Part shown: one piece after another, positions 1-5,823 of the stretch
Layout: each line of letters starts with the position of its first letter
Position numbering within the stretch: position 1 is the first letter of the stretch
The notes under the pieces: model-generated
Told to the model about the DNA's origin: nothing
What the model saw: only the letters and a program-made list of their open reading frames with translations
The model's database searches: none
Translations under genes and position numbers: made by a program
DNA from: an uncultured Bacillaceae bacterium
Lineage (GTDB): Bacteria > Bacillota > Bacilli > Bacillales > Pradoshiaceae
Length of the DNA: 8,205 bases
Assembly: GCA_904501845.1 (NCBI GenBank)
Contig: CAJGCH010000129.1
Span: 1 to 8,205, forward strand
Direction of reading: 5' to 3'

Positions 1-45
1 CATACCCCTTTACGTTCCGCCATCTATAACAATATTTTAGGTGTT

Positions 46-74
46 ATTAAACTATCAACCTTCCATTTTAACAA
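46..74 (-). promoter_or_regulatory. Candidate sigma-A promoter reading off the left edge
   Basis: On the minus strand TTGTTA (69-74) and TTTAAT (46-51) are separated by 17 nt; they match the sigma-A hexamers at 4/6 and 5/6. A purine-rich AAAGGGG at 5-11 looks like the ribosome binding site of a gene starting just outside the window. From Bacillus gene order that gene is probably bshC, followed by mraZ, but this is inference because none of it is visible. The promoter is plausible but not strong. Confidence 0.35.
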
Positions 75-116
75 AACCACCGCTCAATAAGACAAACTCC
101 TCCGGCTATCTCGGAC

Positions 117-506
117 CTATATAAATGCCCTTATTACCCTTCCGGCAATTCCAGCCAGGCAAAGGAGAAAATACACTGTCCCGAAAAGGAGAAAGGTCAT
201 TCTCCAAAACCCTTTCATAAATCGGATCAAGTCCACTTCATCCTTCACTTTATATTGCACAATTAGTACAATTGAAGCCGTCAATACCAAAATAATAAGA
301 ATCAGCCATATATATGACTCGCCAAGCATTGCCTGCGCGGCAAAATGAACCGCCAATATAAGAAAAAAAGTTGTCACATCTATGGAAAGCTTCGCGGCTT
401 TTCGGTTATTCCTAAATACTGACTTGGCAATCACATAAACTGCTATATAGACCAAGGCTGGTACAATAATGCCTGCCGCAATCAGGCCTGCAAATATGTT
501 TTCCAC
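117..506 (-). CDS. DUF3397 family membrane protein
   Basis: A 129-residue hydrophobic protein with four predicted membrane helices, at about residues 5-27, 42-61, 64-84 and 102-125. The loops between helices 1 and 2 (FRNNRKAAK) and between helices 3 and 4 (KVKDEVDLIR, then WR) are charged. Composition and its place directly downstream of panE fit the DUF3397 family, which sits between panE and bshC in many Bacillus genomes; I place it from memory of that synteny. No catalytic motif is visible and the function is unknown. The start is GTG, with GGGGA about six bases upstream. It lies inside the 3' end of panE (25-nt overlap), so translation is probably coupled and the gene shares the panE transcript. 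Its stop is TAG. No intrinsic terminator follows. Confidence 0.85.
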   Translation of the reverse strand: MENIFAGLIAAGIIVPALVYIAVYVIAKSVFRNNRKAAKLSIDVTTFFLILAVHFAAQAMLGESYIWLILIILVLTASIVLIVQYKVKDEVDLIRFMKGFWRMTFLLFGTVYFLLCLAGIAGRVIRAFI

Positions 507-1399
507 TCACATTCCCCGCTTTCTTCCAAGCCTCTTATCATTGCGTATAACGCTGAGGCTAAAATCATCTTTTGATTGCGCCCATTTGCTTCCTCAAAGC
601 AGAACCCCAGAATGGACTCGATTTCTGTCTTTCTCTGCATTTCAATATCACGAAGCATGGAGGATTTATTATCCGCCGTTCGTTCGCATATAAGGACTAT
701 TTTTTCCAGAAATTCATGGTGCCTCCGCTCCTCAATTCCAAGCCCCCTGCATACCTCCTCACATAAATCGCTGAGAACTTGCCGGAAATAAGGATTAGTG
801 ATTAATTCCCCGTTCTTCACGCCAAGCACGGCTGTCAGCGGATTAATGCAAGCATTTGCAATTAACTTCTCAATCAGCCGGGGATAAATATCCCTGACCT
901 CTTCAATAGGGAATTCGGGAATCTCCTGATCGAAAAGACCTTCCCGCCTTTTCCCTCTATACAAACCAATTCGCACAGCACCTATGCCTGTATGAATCGT
1001 CGTTGTCTCATTGTCGCGCAGCGCACCATGCTCCGTTATTCCTACATACACTGTTTCACTATGTAAGCAATCTAACTTTTTTAAATGACTCATGCCATTT
1101 TGCAAGAACAAGAGAGGCACTTCCACATCTTGGATATACGGAAGTATTTCATCTATCGCACCCTGCTTCACTGTCACGATAAGCAGCTCCTGAGCCGCTA
1201 AAACTTTTGAGCGCGTAAGCATCTCTGCTGTGCAAGCTGTATAGACCGGATGGATGCCTTTGATCTCGATTCCACCGGCACGGTTAATCTGATTCGCTTG
1301 ATTCTCTGTCCTCGTAAACAACGTAACATCATGTTTCTTGCCTAATCTTCCGGCTACAAGTAAGCCGATGGACCCGCCGCCAATAATACCAACCTTCAT
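482..1399 (-). CDS. panE: 2-dehydropantoate 2-reductase (ketopantoate reductase)
   Basis: A 305-residue cytosolic enzyme that reduces 2-dehydropantoate to (R)-pantoate with NADPH, in pantothenate and coenzyme A synthesis; B. subtilis ylbQ is the positional homologue. The N-terminus carries the Rossmann motif GGGSIG (residues 7-12). The family pattern continues with VTVK (Lys78), LQNGM (residues 99-103) and the C-terminal domain segment EKLIANACINPLTA, whose Lys178 matches the catalytic Lys176 of E. coli PanE. SSML (246-249) and TEI (258-260) match the substrate-binding end of the family. Length is typical. A longer reading frame begins at 1507, but the ATG at 1399 follows a GGTGGAGGT site (1404-1412) and puts the Rossmann motif at the usual place. 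A promoter lies just upstream. It overlaps the DUF3397 gene by 25 nt. Firmicutes often carry several PanE-like proteins, so the exact substrate is inferred. Confidence 0.9.
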   Translation of the reverse strand: MKVGIIGGGSIGLLVAGRLGKKHDVTLFTRTENQANQINRAGGIEIKGIHPVYTACTAEMLTRSKVLAAQELLIVTVKQGAIDEILPYIQDVEVPLLFLQNGMSHLKKLDCLHSETVYVGITEHGALRDNETTTIHTGIGAVRIGLYRGKRREGLFDQEIPEFPIEEVRDIYPRLIEKLIANACINPLTAVLGVKNGELITNPYFRQVLSDLCEEVCRGLGIEERRHHEFLEKIVLICERTADNKSSMLRDIEMQRKTEIESILGFCFEEANGRNQKMILASALYAMIRGLEESGECEWKTYLQA

Positions 1400-1426
1400 A
1401 TATACCTCCACCAGCCTTTTGTCATA

Positions 1427-1455
1427 ATTGTAGCAAAACCTTTGTTTCATGGAAA
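1427..1455 (-). promoter_or_regulatory. Sigma-A promoter of panE
   Basis: Minus-strand TTTCCA (1450-1455), a 17-nt spacer, then TACAAT (1427-1432) preceded by TGC, which makes an extended -10. The hexamers match at 4/6 and 5/6. Transcription would start near 1420, giving a leader of about 20 nt before the panE ATG. This also argues against the longer upstream panE start at 1507, because that start would lie upstream of the promoter. Confidence 0.6.
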
Positions 1456-1530
1456 GACAGCCTTTGAAACGCTCCAATACTGGTGAGGATACCTCGCGAC
1501 GAAACAATATGAATTTTCCATCATTTTATA

Positions 1531-1536
1531 TATAAT
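1531..1536 (+). promoter_or_regulatory. Candidate -10 element for ylbP
   Basis: A perfect TATAAT lies 42 nt upstream of the ylbP start codon. The bases 16-18 nt further upstream (around 1507-1515) do not resemble TTGACA, so either an activator or a different arrangement would be needed. Two copies of TATATA (1527-1532 and 1540-1545) flank the site and make the -10 assignment less certain. Confidence 0.4.
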
Positions 1537-1562
1537 GGATATATAGGGATGGTTAGACAAAC

Positions 1563-1571
1563 AAGGGGAGG
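1563..1571 (+). promoter_or_regulatory. Ribosome binding site fixing the ylbP start
   Basis: AAGGGGAGG ends seven bases before the ATG at 1579. This chooses that ATG over an in-frame upstream ATG at 1549, which lacks a comparable site. A third ATG at 1574 is in another frame and runs straight into TGA. Confidence 0.75.
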
Positions 1572-1578
1572 ACATGGG

Positions 1579-2052
1579 ATGAGTGTAAAAGTTGAAAGAT
1601 TACTAGTGAATTACCGGACATTAGAGGAATTCAAGAAGTTTAAGGAATATGGGCTGCAGGAATTATCGATGCTTGAAGACCTGCAAGCAAACCTCATCGA
1701 GGATGATAGCGAATCACCATTCTACGGGATTTATTACGGCGATAAGCTGGTAGCCCGAATGAGCCTTTACAAGATTGACTCACGCTTTGATAAATATTTC
1801 AATCCCCCGCACGATTACTATGAGATATGGAAACTTGAAGTGCTGCCAGATTACCAAGGCAAAGGATACGGCACCATGCTGGTTGATTTCGCCAAATCCT
1901 TTGGACTTCCAATCAAAACAAATCCAAGGGTTCACTCAAGAACCTTTTGGGAAAAGCAAGGGTTCGAATCTGTTTCCTATGATGTAGAAAGAGACCTCGG
2001 GGAGAATCCGCTTATTTGGCGCCCAGAGGGCATTACGCTGCTCGACAAATAA
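1579..2052 (+). CDS. ylbP: GNAT family N-acetyltransferase YlbP
   Basis: A 157-residue cytosolic protein of the GNAT acetyltransferase fold, close in length and sequence pattern to B. subtilis YlbP (about 160 residues). The acetyl-CoA pyrophosphate-binding motif is clear: strand KLEVLP (85-90), then Q93-G-K-G-Y-G98 and the following helix MLVDFAKSF. A later FWEKQGFE segment (123-130) matches the usual motif B end of GNAT proteins, and GENPLIW (141-147) is characteristic of YlbP-type members. The acceptor substrate is not known. The gene stands alone on the plus strand, divergent from panE and convergent with gerR, with a hairpin terminator downstream. The start is chosen by the Shine-Dalgarno site, ten residues after the first possible ATG. 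Confidence 0.9.
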   Translation: MSVKVERLLVNYRTLEEFKKFKEYGLQELSMLEDLQANLIEDDSESPFYGIYYGDKLVARMSLYKIDSRFDKYFNPPHDYYEIWKLEVLPDYQGKGYGTMLVDFAKSFGLPIKTNPRVHSRTFWEKQGFESVSYDVERDLGENPLIWRPEGITLLDK

Positions 2053-2087
2053 ACTGCGGCGGGCAAACGAGGCAACGGTATTTATAC

Positions 2088-2121
2088 AAAAAAAAAGAGC
2101 ACATATGGCATGTGCTCTTTT
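2088..2121. terminator. Bidirectional intrinsic terminator between ylbP and gerR
   Basis: A perfect 12-bp stem (2093-2104 with 2110-2121, core GAGCACAT) closes a 5-nt loop. On the minus strand it is followed by a run of nine U residues (A-tract 2088-2096), so it is a strong terminator for gerR, whose stop codon lies a few bases upstream. On the plus strand the run is only four U, so it is a weaker stop for ylbP. Confidence 0.9.
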
Positions 2122-2124
2122 CCA

Positions 2125-2667
2125 TTATTTCCCTGCAGAGAATTTCCTAGCCTTCTCAAGCACACCTAACAAACCATAATACTCTGACTCAATCCATTTA
2201 TACTGCTCCTCAAGCTTTTTCTTCTCCTCCGCTAAAACATCTGCATGCTTTTTCAGCAGTTCATTGGCCTTTTGCAATTCTTTATAGGAATCAATGGAGT
2301 ATTCCTCGAGTATTCCTGCGAGCTCCGCCAAATAGGCAATCACCTCGTGCAGGGTAAGGTCTTTCCCTTCACCCGCTTCTCTAGGTTCAGCTGCATCAGA
2401 GTCAGGCACAACGGCGCGCTCATCGTCAGAACCCGTTTTCTTCATTTCTTTCCGCATTTTCTTCGCCGCTTCAATTTCTTGCTTAAATTGCTTTCGCACA
2501 AATGAATTCCATCTAAAACCGCAAGCTGCCGCCGTTCTTGTGACACCCTTGCCAACTTCCTCAAAAGCTTTAAGCTGGGTGCTCCCTTCCTTAATATGTT
2601 TCAGCACCACATCCGCTAAATAGGCATCCTCATCCTCTGTCCACCCATCCTGCCTTGATCCTGACAT
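2125..2667 (-). CDS. gerR: RsfA/GerR family sporulation transcription factor
   Basis: A 180-residue DNA-binding protein. Residues 4-62 form a Myb/SANT-like helix-turn-helix domain with the family tryptophans W9 (DGWTEDED) and W53 (CGFRWNSFVRKQF). A lysine-rich stretch (62-78), an acidic Pro/Ala-rich linker (80-102) and a C-terminal coiled coil (about 125-175, likely dimerisation) follow. It lies at the position of B. subtilis ylbO, which is gerR. There GerR is made in the mother cell under sigma-E with SpoIIID. It represses part of the sigma-E regulon and affects late coat genes, partly through spoVIF. RsfA is a forespore paralogue of the same family, so the choice of gerR rests on gene position. 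The ATG start has GGGAGGA about six bases upstream. A sigma-E-like promoter and a palindrome lie upstream, and a strong terminator follows. Confidence 0.85.
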   Translation of the reverse strand: MSGSRQDGWTEDEDAYLADVVLKHIKEGSTQLKAFEEVGKGVTRTAAACGFRWNSFVRKQFKQEIEAAKKMRKEMKKTGSDDERAVVPDSDAAEPREAGEGKDLTLHEVIAYLAELAGILEEYSIDSYKELQKANELLKKHADVLAEEKKKLEEQYKWIESEYYGLLGVLEKARKFSAGK

Positions 2668-2726
2668 CTAGTTTCCTCCCATCCATTGCATGGTTATATA
2701 TCCATACTTATGCGGTTGGTAGGAAA

Positions 2727-2750
2727 GATAGAATGCTGAATGATTCTATC
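2727..2750. repeat. Perfect inverted repeat upstream of gerR
   Basis: GATAGAAT (2727-2734) and ATTCTATC (2743-2750) are exact inverted copies around the 8-nt centre GCTGAATG. The repeat sits between the crotonase gene and gerR and overlaps the -10 and spacer of the sigma-E-like promoter. It has no U-run on either side, so it is a poor intrinsic terminator. An operator is possible. Confidence 0.7.
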
Positions 2751-2756
2751 AAATGA
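2728..2756 (-). promoter_or_regulatory. Candidate sigma-E promoter of gerR
   Basis: Minus-strand TCATTTG (2750-2756), a 14-nt spacer, then CATTCTAT (2728-2735). The -10 matches the sigma-E consensus CATACAAT at 6/8, and the -35 partly matches the usual ATATT-type element. The spacing is typical. Known sigma-E control of B. subtilis gerR supports it. The predicted leader is about 54 nt. The assignment is inference, because sigma-E motifs are loose. Confidence 0.4.
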
Positions 2757-2764
2757 GGATTTTC

Positions 2765-3520
2765 TTATTTGGATAAAAATCGATTGACCGCCTCCATATG
2801 GGCCGGCTTCTCCCACAAAGCCGCACAGCGATCCACCTCCTCCTCGATCCGTTCCGAAAGACCTGTGTGCTTCCACTTGCGGATAAGCATTTCTTTATAT
2901 GCCATGACTGCCGTATTTTCATTATGTATATATGGGTAGACTTTCTGTATGATTTCATCCTTCGTTATCGTCTCCATAGAAGCCTGGATGAAATGAGATT
3001 CAATTGCTTCCTCAGCTGCAATGAAGCGTCCGCACATCAGCCACTCAAGCGCCTTTTGTGAGTTAAGCTTCTCCAGAAGAAGACTGCCTCCTCCCCAGCC
3101 TGTCGTAATGGCTTGGCGAACCTGTATGAACCCAAGACGTGCTCCTGTTTTGGCAAACCGGAAGTCACAGGCTGTCGCAAGTTCAAGCCCTCCGCCGACG
3201 GCAGCTCCATTTATGAAGCAAAAGGACGGCTTCGGCAAAAAGGCAAGCTGCGTCAAAACCTTAGACATCTTTAAAAGCATATAGCGGGCCTCCTCATATG
3301 TTTGCAGCTGATGAAATTCGCCCAGATCCCCGCCCGAGCAGAAAGCATCCTCCCCCTTACCGGTCAAAATCAATGCTTTAACAGCATTATCTTCCCGAGC
3401 TAGGCGGATGATATCAGCCAATTGATCCATCATTTCGAAATTAACCGCATTGCGTACCTCTGGTCTGTTCAATGTCACCAATAAACATTCATCCAATCGT
3501 TCATATTCAATCACACTCAA
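2765..3520 (-). CDS. Enoyl-CoA hydratase/isomerase (crotonase) family protein
   Basis: A 251-residue crotonase-fold protein, normal length for the family, acting on an acyl-CoA thioester in the cytosol. Family landmarks are NRPEVRNAVN (18-27), the first oxyanion-hole segment FCSGGD (60-65), and the second NGAAVGGGLELATACDFRFA (104-123) with Glu113 at the first catalytic position of hydratases. At the second catalytic position (Glu164 of rat mitochondrial hydratase) the sequence reads LGFIQ, giving Gln133. The following TTGWGGG resembles the SWGG segment of ECHDC1-type ethylmalonyl-CoA decarboxylases. A decarboxylase or other non-hydratase reaction is therefore possible; the substrate is unknown. 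The start is TTG, six bases after GGGGGGAG. It lies between rpmF and gerR. I recall similar genes here in other Bacillus species but not in B. subtilis. Confidence 0.85.
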   Translation of the reverse strand: MSVIEYERLDECLLVTLNRPEVRNAVNFEMMDQLADIIRLAREDNAVKALILTGKGEDAFCSGGDLGEFHQLQTYEEARYMLLKMSKVLTQLAFLPKPSFCFINGAAVGGGLELATACDFRFAKTGARLGFIQVRQAITTGWGGGSLLLEKLNSQKALEWLMCGRFIAAEEAIESHFIQASMETITKDEIIQKVYPYIHNENTAVMAYKEMLIRKWKHTGLSERIEEEVDRCAALWEKPAHMEAVNRFLSK

Positions 3521-3526
3521 AAAGAT

Positions 3527-3534
3527 CTCCCCCC
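3527..3534 (-). promoter_or_regulatory. Ribosome binding site of the crotonase gene, with a G6 run
   Basis: GGGGGGAG lies six bases before the TTG at 3520. It is the main support for this weak start codon, since no in-frame ATG is available near the conserved N-terminus. Confidence 0.7.
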
Positions 3535-3566
3535 AGCATTTGTCTTAGCACCGGATTCGCAGCAAC

Positions 3567-3593
3567 AAAAAAACACAGGTCTCCCTGTGTTTT
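3567..3593 (-). terminator. Intrinsic terminator of rpmF
   Basis: A 10-bp perfect stem (3570-3579 with 3584-3593, core ACACAGG) with a 4-nt loop, followed on the minus strand by seven U residues. It lies directly after the rpmF stop codon. The crotonase gene begins under 50 nt further on, so incomplete termination may feed that gene. Confidence 0.9.
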
Positions 3594-3603
3594 CTCGAGT
3601 TGA

Positions 3604-3777
3604 TTATTTATTTACAACTTCTTTTCCTTTGTATGTTCCACATGCCTTACAGATACGGTGAGACAATTTCATTTCACCGCAGTTTGGGCATTCAACCATA
3701 CCAGGGACTTGAAGTTTGAAATGCGTACGACGCAATCTCTTTCTAGTTTTAGAAGTTCTTCTAAAAGGTACAGCCAT
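3604..3777 (-). CDS. rpmF: 50S ribosomal protein L32
   Basis: A 57-residue basic protein, the usual size of bacterial L32 (bL32) of the large ribosomal subunit. It begins MAVPFRRTSKTRKR, the typical L32 N-terminus after which the basic helix HFKLQ follows. Two CxxC pairs, C30-P-N-C33 and C43-K-A-C46, form a zinc ribbon, so this is the zinc-binding version. The start ATG has a near-perfect Shine-Dalgarno. It lies 52 nt downstream of ylbN, the standard bacterial yceD-rpmF pairing, and shares the strong promoter at 4396-4424. A terminator follows at once. The stop is TAA. Confidence 0.97.
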   Translation of the reverse strand: MAVPFRRTSKTRKRLRRTHFKLQVPGMVECPNCGEMKLSHRICKACGTYKGKEVVNK

Positions 3778-3783
3778 GTTTTA

Positions 3784-3792
3784 CACCTCCTT
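3784..3792 (-). promoter_or_regulatory. Strong Shine-Dalgarno of rpmF
   Basis: AAGGAGGTG on the minus strand ends six bases before the rpmF ATG, full complementarity to the 16S rRNA tail, as expected for a highly expressed ribosomal protein. Confidence 0.85.
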
Positions 3793-3812
3793 AAAAAACG
3801 ATGGTTCTATGG

Positions 3813-3829
3813 AAGACTTATGTAGTCTT
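3813..3829 (-). repeat. Small hairpin between ylbN and rpmF
   Basis: AAGACT (3813-3818) and AGTCTT (3824-3829) form a perfect 6-bp stem with a 5-nt loop immediately after the ylbN stop codon. There is no U-run, so it is not a terminator; it could mark an RNA processing or stability site between the two cistrons. Confidence 0.45.
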
Positions 3830-4366
3830 TCATTTGTCTTTGTCATGATCATCATGGTTGTCAAGTAGCTGGGCTAACTTTGCAAGTCTTGGATCCACCT
3901 TCTTAACTTGCTGATCCTCAGAGATCACTTCCCAATCATCACCAGATTGTGGAGCACCATTAACGGGATCCGCTGTATCACAGAAAATCTGCATCGGAAT
4001 TTCCGTCAGGATAATCTCTCTAATGACCGGTGTCAAATCCACTACATCACCTTCTGCTAAATGGAACTCCCCGTCTTCCTCTTCCATGCCGTCCAATCGA
4101 TTAAACAGAAAAGTTTCTGTCGTTTGTACATCAATTGGGAATGGAACATCGACTAAAGTTCTTGAGCAAGGCAATGTCAATGTACCTGAAATTTTCAAGT
4201 GAAAAGTTACTCGGTTAGAGCCAAGATCAGCTTTGCCAAATACTCGTATTGGTGAAACGCGGCGAATTTGTGAATCAATCTTCATTAATTCAGGCATTTC
4301 AGCCGTTTCATCAATTGTAAATCCATTATCGCGGAATTTTTGTAGTTGTGGAATTGTCCATTTCAA
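3830..4366 (-). CDS. ylbN: YceD/DUF177 family protein YlbN
   Basis: A 178-residue cytosolic protein of the DUF177 (YceD) family, close to B. subtilis YlbN in length. YceD has been linked to accumulation of the large-subunit rRNA, and the gene is almost always next to rpmF. The core family segment LPCSRTLVDVPFPI (65-78) is present, including the conserved Cys67, followed by the acidic EEEDGEF loop (95-101) and VDLTPVIREIILTEIPMQIFC (109-129). The tail is rich in Asp, His and Lys. The start is TTG, with AGAGGTGA about six bases upstream. An ATG overlapping it (4360-4362) is out of frame. It is the first gene after a consensus sigma-A promoter, with a leader of about 22 nt. Its molecular activity is not established. 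Confidence 0.93.
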   Translation of the reverse strand: MKWTIPQLQKFRDNGFTIDETAEMPELMKIDSQIRRVSPIRVFGKADLGSNRVTFHLKISGTLTLPCSRTLVDVPFPIDVQTTETFLFNRLDGMEEEDGEFHLAEGDVVDLTPVIREIILTEIPMQIFCDTADPVNGAPQSGDDWEVISEDQQVKKVDPRLAKLAQLLDNHDDHDKDK

Positions 4367-4395
4367 ATCCTATCACCTCTAAGGCAACAAAGGTA

Positions 4396-4424
4396 ATTAT
4401 AGCTTTGGTAAACTCATTTGTCAA
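4396..4424 (-). promoter_or_regulatory. Consensus sigma-A promoter of ylbN-rpmF
   Basis: Minus-strand TTGACA (4419-4424), 17-nt spacer, TATAAT (4396-4401): both hexamers perfect and the spacing optimal. The start point would be near 4389, about 22 nt before the ylbN TTG codon. This fits constitutive high expression of a ribosomal protein operon. Confidence 0.93.
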
Positions 4425-4484
4425 TGTTTTTTCTTTACAGCCATAAGTGATACCCTTATCCATATTTTAAGCGCTTGTCTTGTT

Positions 4485-4513
4485 ATTTTACCCGAATATG
4501 AGCGATTTGAAAA
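4485..4513 (-). promoter_or_regulatory. Possible second upstream promoter of ylbN-rpmF
   Basis: Minus-strand TTTTCA (4508-4513), 17-nt spacer, TAAAAT (4485-4490), matching at 4/6 and 5/6. It lies about 90 nt upstream of the consensus promoter in the 242-nt divergent region. It is weaker, and such matches occur by chance in AT-rich DNA. Confidence 0.3.
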
Positions 4514-4543
4514 CAAGGGATTTTCACTGAACAATCTGACCGT

Positions 4544-4571
4544 TTGCAACCAAGGATTTCCGTCATATACT
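4544..4571 (+). promoter_or_regulatory. Sigma-A promoter of tmcAL
   Basis: TTGCAA (4544-4549), a 16-nt spacer, then TATACT (4566-4571); matches of 4/6 and 5/6. The start point would be near 4578, about 30 nt before the TTG start codon. It diverges from the ylbN promoter across the same intergenic region. Confidence 0.55.
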
Positions 4572-4593
4572 ATTAAGACACAAAGAACATGTT

Positions 4594-4600
4594 AGGAGGT
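4594..4600 (+). promoter_or_regulatory. Ribosome binding site of tmcAL
   Basis: AGGAGGT ends eight bases before the TTG codon at 4609, which fixes this non-ATG start directly in front of the conserved N-terminal KAAGLVVEYNPFHNGH. Confidence 0.8.
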
Positions 4601-4608
4601 CCCCTATT

Positions 4609-5817
4609 TTGAAAGCTGCAGGACTAGTTGTCGAATATAATCCGTTCCATAATGGTCATCAATACCACCTCGACCAATCCCTCGCTTCTACGAAGGCTGA
4701 TATAGCGATTGGAGTTATGAGCGGAAATTTCCTCCAAAGAGGCGAGCCGGCCATCGTGAACAAATGGGCAAGGACAAAGATGGCCTTGGCGGCCGGTGTA
4801 GACTTGATTGTTGAACTGCCTTTCGTTCACGCTGTCCAAAAAGCCGAATATTTTGCCGAAGCAGCCATCCTATTGCTTGAGGAGCTTCAATGTGACTGGG
4901 TATGCTTCGGGAGCGAACAGGGCAATATCGAACCTTTTTTAGATACATACACCTTGTTAAAAGAGAATACTGACTTTACGAGCGAACATGCAAAGAGCTA
5001 CATGAATGATGGCCACAGCTATCCCAAGGCAATGGCGCTTGCATACGCGGAGCTAAAAAAAACACATTCAAATATGCTTACACTGGACAAGCCCAATAAT
5101 ATACTTGGCTATCATTATGTGTCTGCCATCCTAAAAAATAAGCTTTCCATCAAGCCCGTCACCATACAGCGTACCGGCTCTGGTTATCATGACGCAGATT
5201 TACCGCTGAATTCTATCGCAAGTGCCACGGCCATAAGAAAGGAATTAACCGCTGATGGAAGATTGCAGGATGTTGCCCGATTCCTCCCAAGGACGTCCTG
5301 TGAGATTCTGCATGATTATCAAGAAGAGATGCAAGTCTGGCATACATGGGAAATGTACTGGCCTTATGTCAAGCTGAAGCTATTGACCACGCCGCCAGAC
5401 ACTCTTAAAGGCATATATGAAATGAAAGAAGGCCTTGAAAACAGACTGATCAGCGCAGCACAGACTTCCGCCACCTTCCTTGATTTCATGACAAAAGTGA
5501 AGACAAAAAGATATACATGGACAAGACTGCAGCGGCTCCTTACTTACCTTCTCATGAATATCACTAATAATGATATCCCTAAGGAGCTAAAGCCGACCTA
5601 TATTCGAGTGCTTGGCTTCTCCCAAAAAGGAAGGGAATATATGCAATCACTCAAAAAAGAGAAAGGGCATCTTTTGTTAACTCGCCCAGCTGCTTCAAAT
5701 GACCCCATCCTGGCCATTGAACAGCGCTCAGCAAACGTGCATGCTTCCGTGCTCCCTCCTGAAATGTGGCAGCATGTGCAAAAAAGGGAGTATCAGCCGC
5801 CAGTCATGCTGCCTTAA
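4609..5817 (+). CDS. tmcAL: tRNA(Met) cytidine acetate ligase TmcAL
   Basis: A 402-residue cytosolic enzyme, formerly YlbM, usual family length. TmcAL activates acetate with ATP to acetyl-adenylate and transfers the acetyl group to C34 of elongator tRNA-Met, forming N4-acetylcytidine in the wobble position. The N-terminal nucleotidyltransferase domain shows VVEYNPFHNGHQYHL (7-21) with the HxGH-type ATP site at 14-17, VMSGNFLQRGEPAIVNKW (36-53), KPNNILGYHY (161-170) and the ASATAIR segment (205-210) that corresponds to the second nucleotide-binding motif. The C-terminal part carries the tRNA-contacting KTKRYTWTRLQRLL (298-311) and YIRVLGF (331-337). The start is TTG. It is a single-gene unit, divergent from ylbN-rpmF and ended by a hairpin shared with ylbL. 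It keeps translation-related company with rpmF. Confidence 0.95.
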   Translation: MKAAGLVVEYNPFHNGHQYHLDQSLASTKADIAIGVMSGNFLQRGEPAIVNKWARTKMALAAGVDLIVELPFVHAVQKAEYFAEAAILLLEELQCDWVCFGSEQGNIEPFLDTYTLLKENTDFTSEHAKSYMNDGHSYPKAMALAYAELKKTHSNMLTLDKPNNILGYHYVSAILKNKLSIKPVTIQRTGSGYHDADLPLNSIASATAIRKELTADGRLQDVARFLPRTSCEILHDYQEEMQVWHTWEMYWPYVKLKLLTTPPDTLKGIYEMKEGLENRLISAAQTSATFLDFMTKVKTKRYTWTRLQRLLTYLLMNITNNDIPKELKPTYIRVLGFSQKGREYMQSLKKEKGHLLLTRPAASNDPILAIEQRSANVHASVLPPEMWQHVQKREYQPPVMLP

Positions 5818-5823
5818 GATAAT

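Noticed and set aside
1400..1507. N-terminal extension of panE by 36 residues
   Set aside because: The longer frame would start upstream of the panE promoter, lacks a good ribosome site at 1507, and would displace the Rossmann motif from the N-terminus; the ATG at 1399 has a clear Shine-Dalgarno.
1549..1578. Ten-residue upstream extension of YlbP
   Set aside because: The extension would contain the AAGGGGAGG ribosome site itself, and the shorter start matches the B. subtilis YlbP N-terminus.
2727..2750. Inverted repeat as an intrinsic terminator of the crotonase gene
   Set aside because: The stem is AT-rich, the loop is 8 nt, and no U-run follows on the minus strand (CTTTCC), so termination would be weak at best.
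4469..4476. AAGCGCTT palindrome as a CcpA cre site
   Set aside because: The flanks do not match the cre consensus at the outer TG and CA positions; only the central core resembles it.
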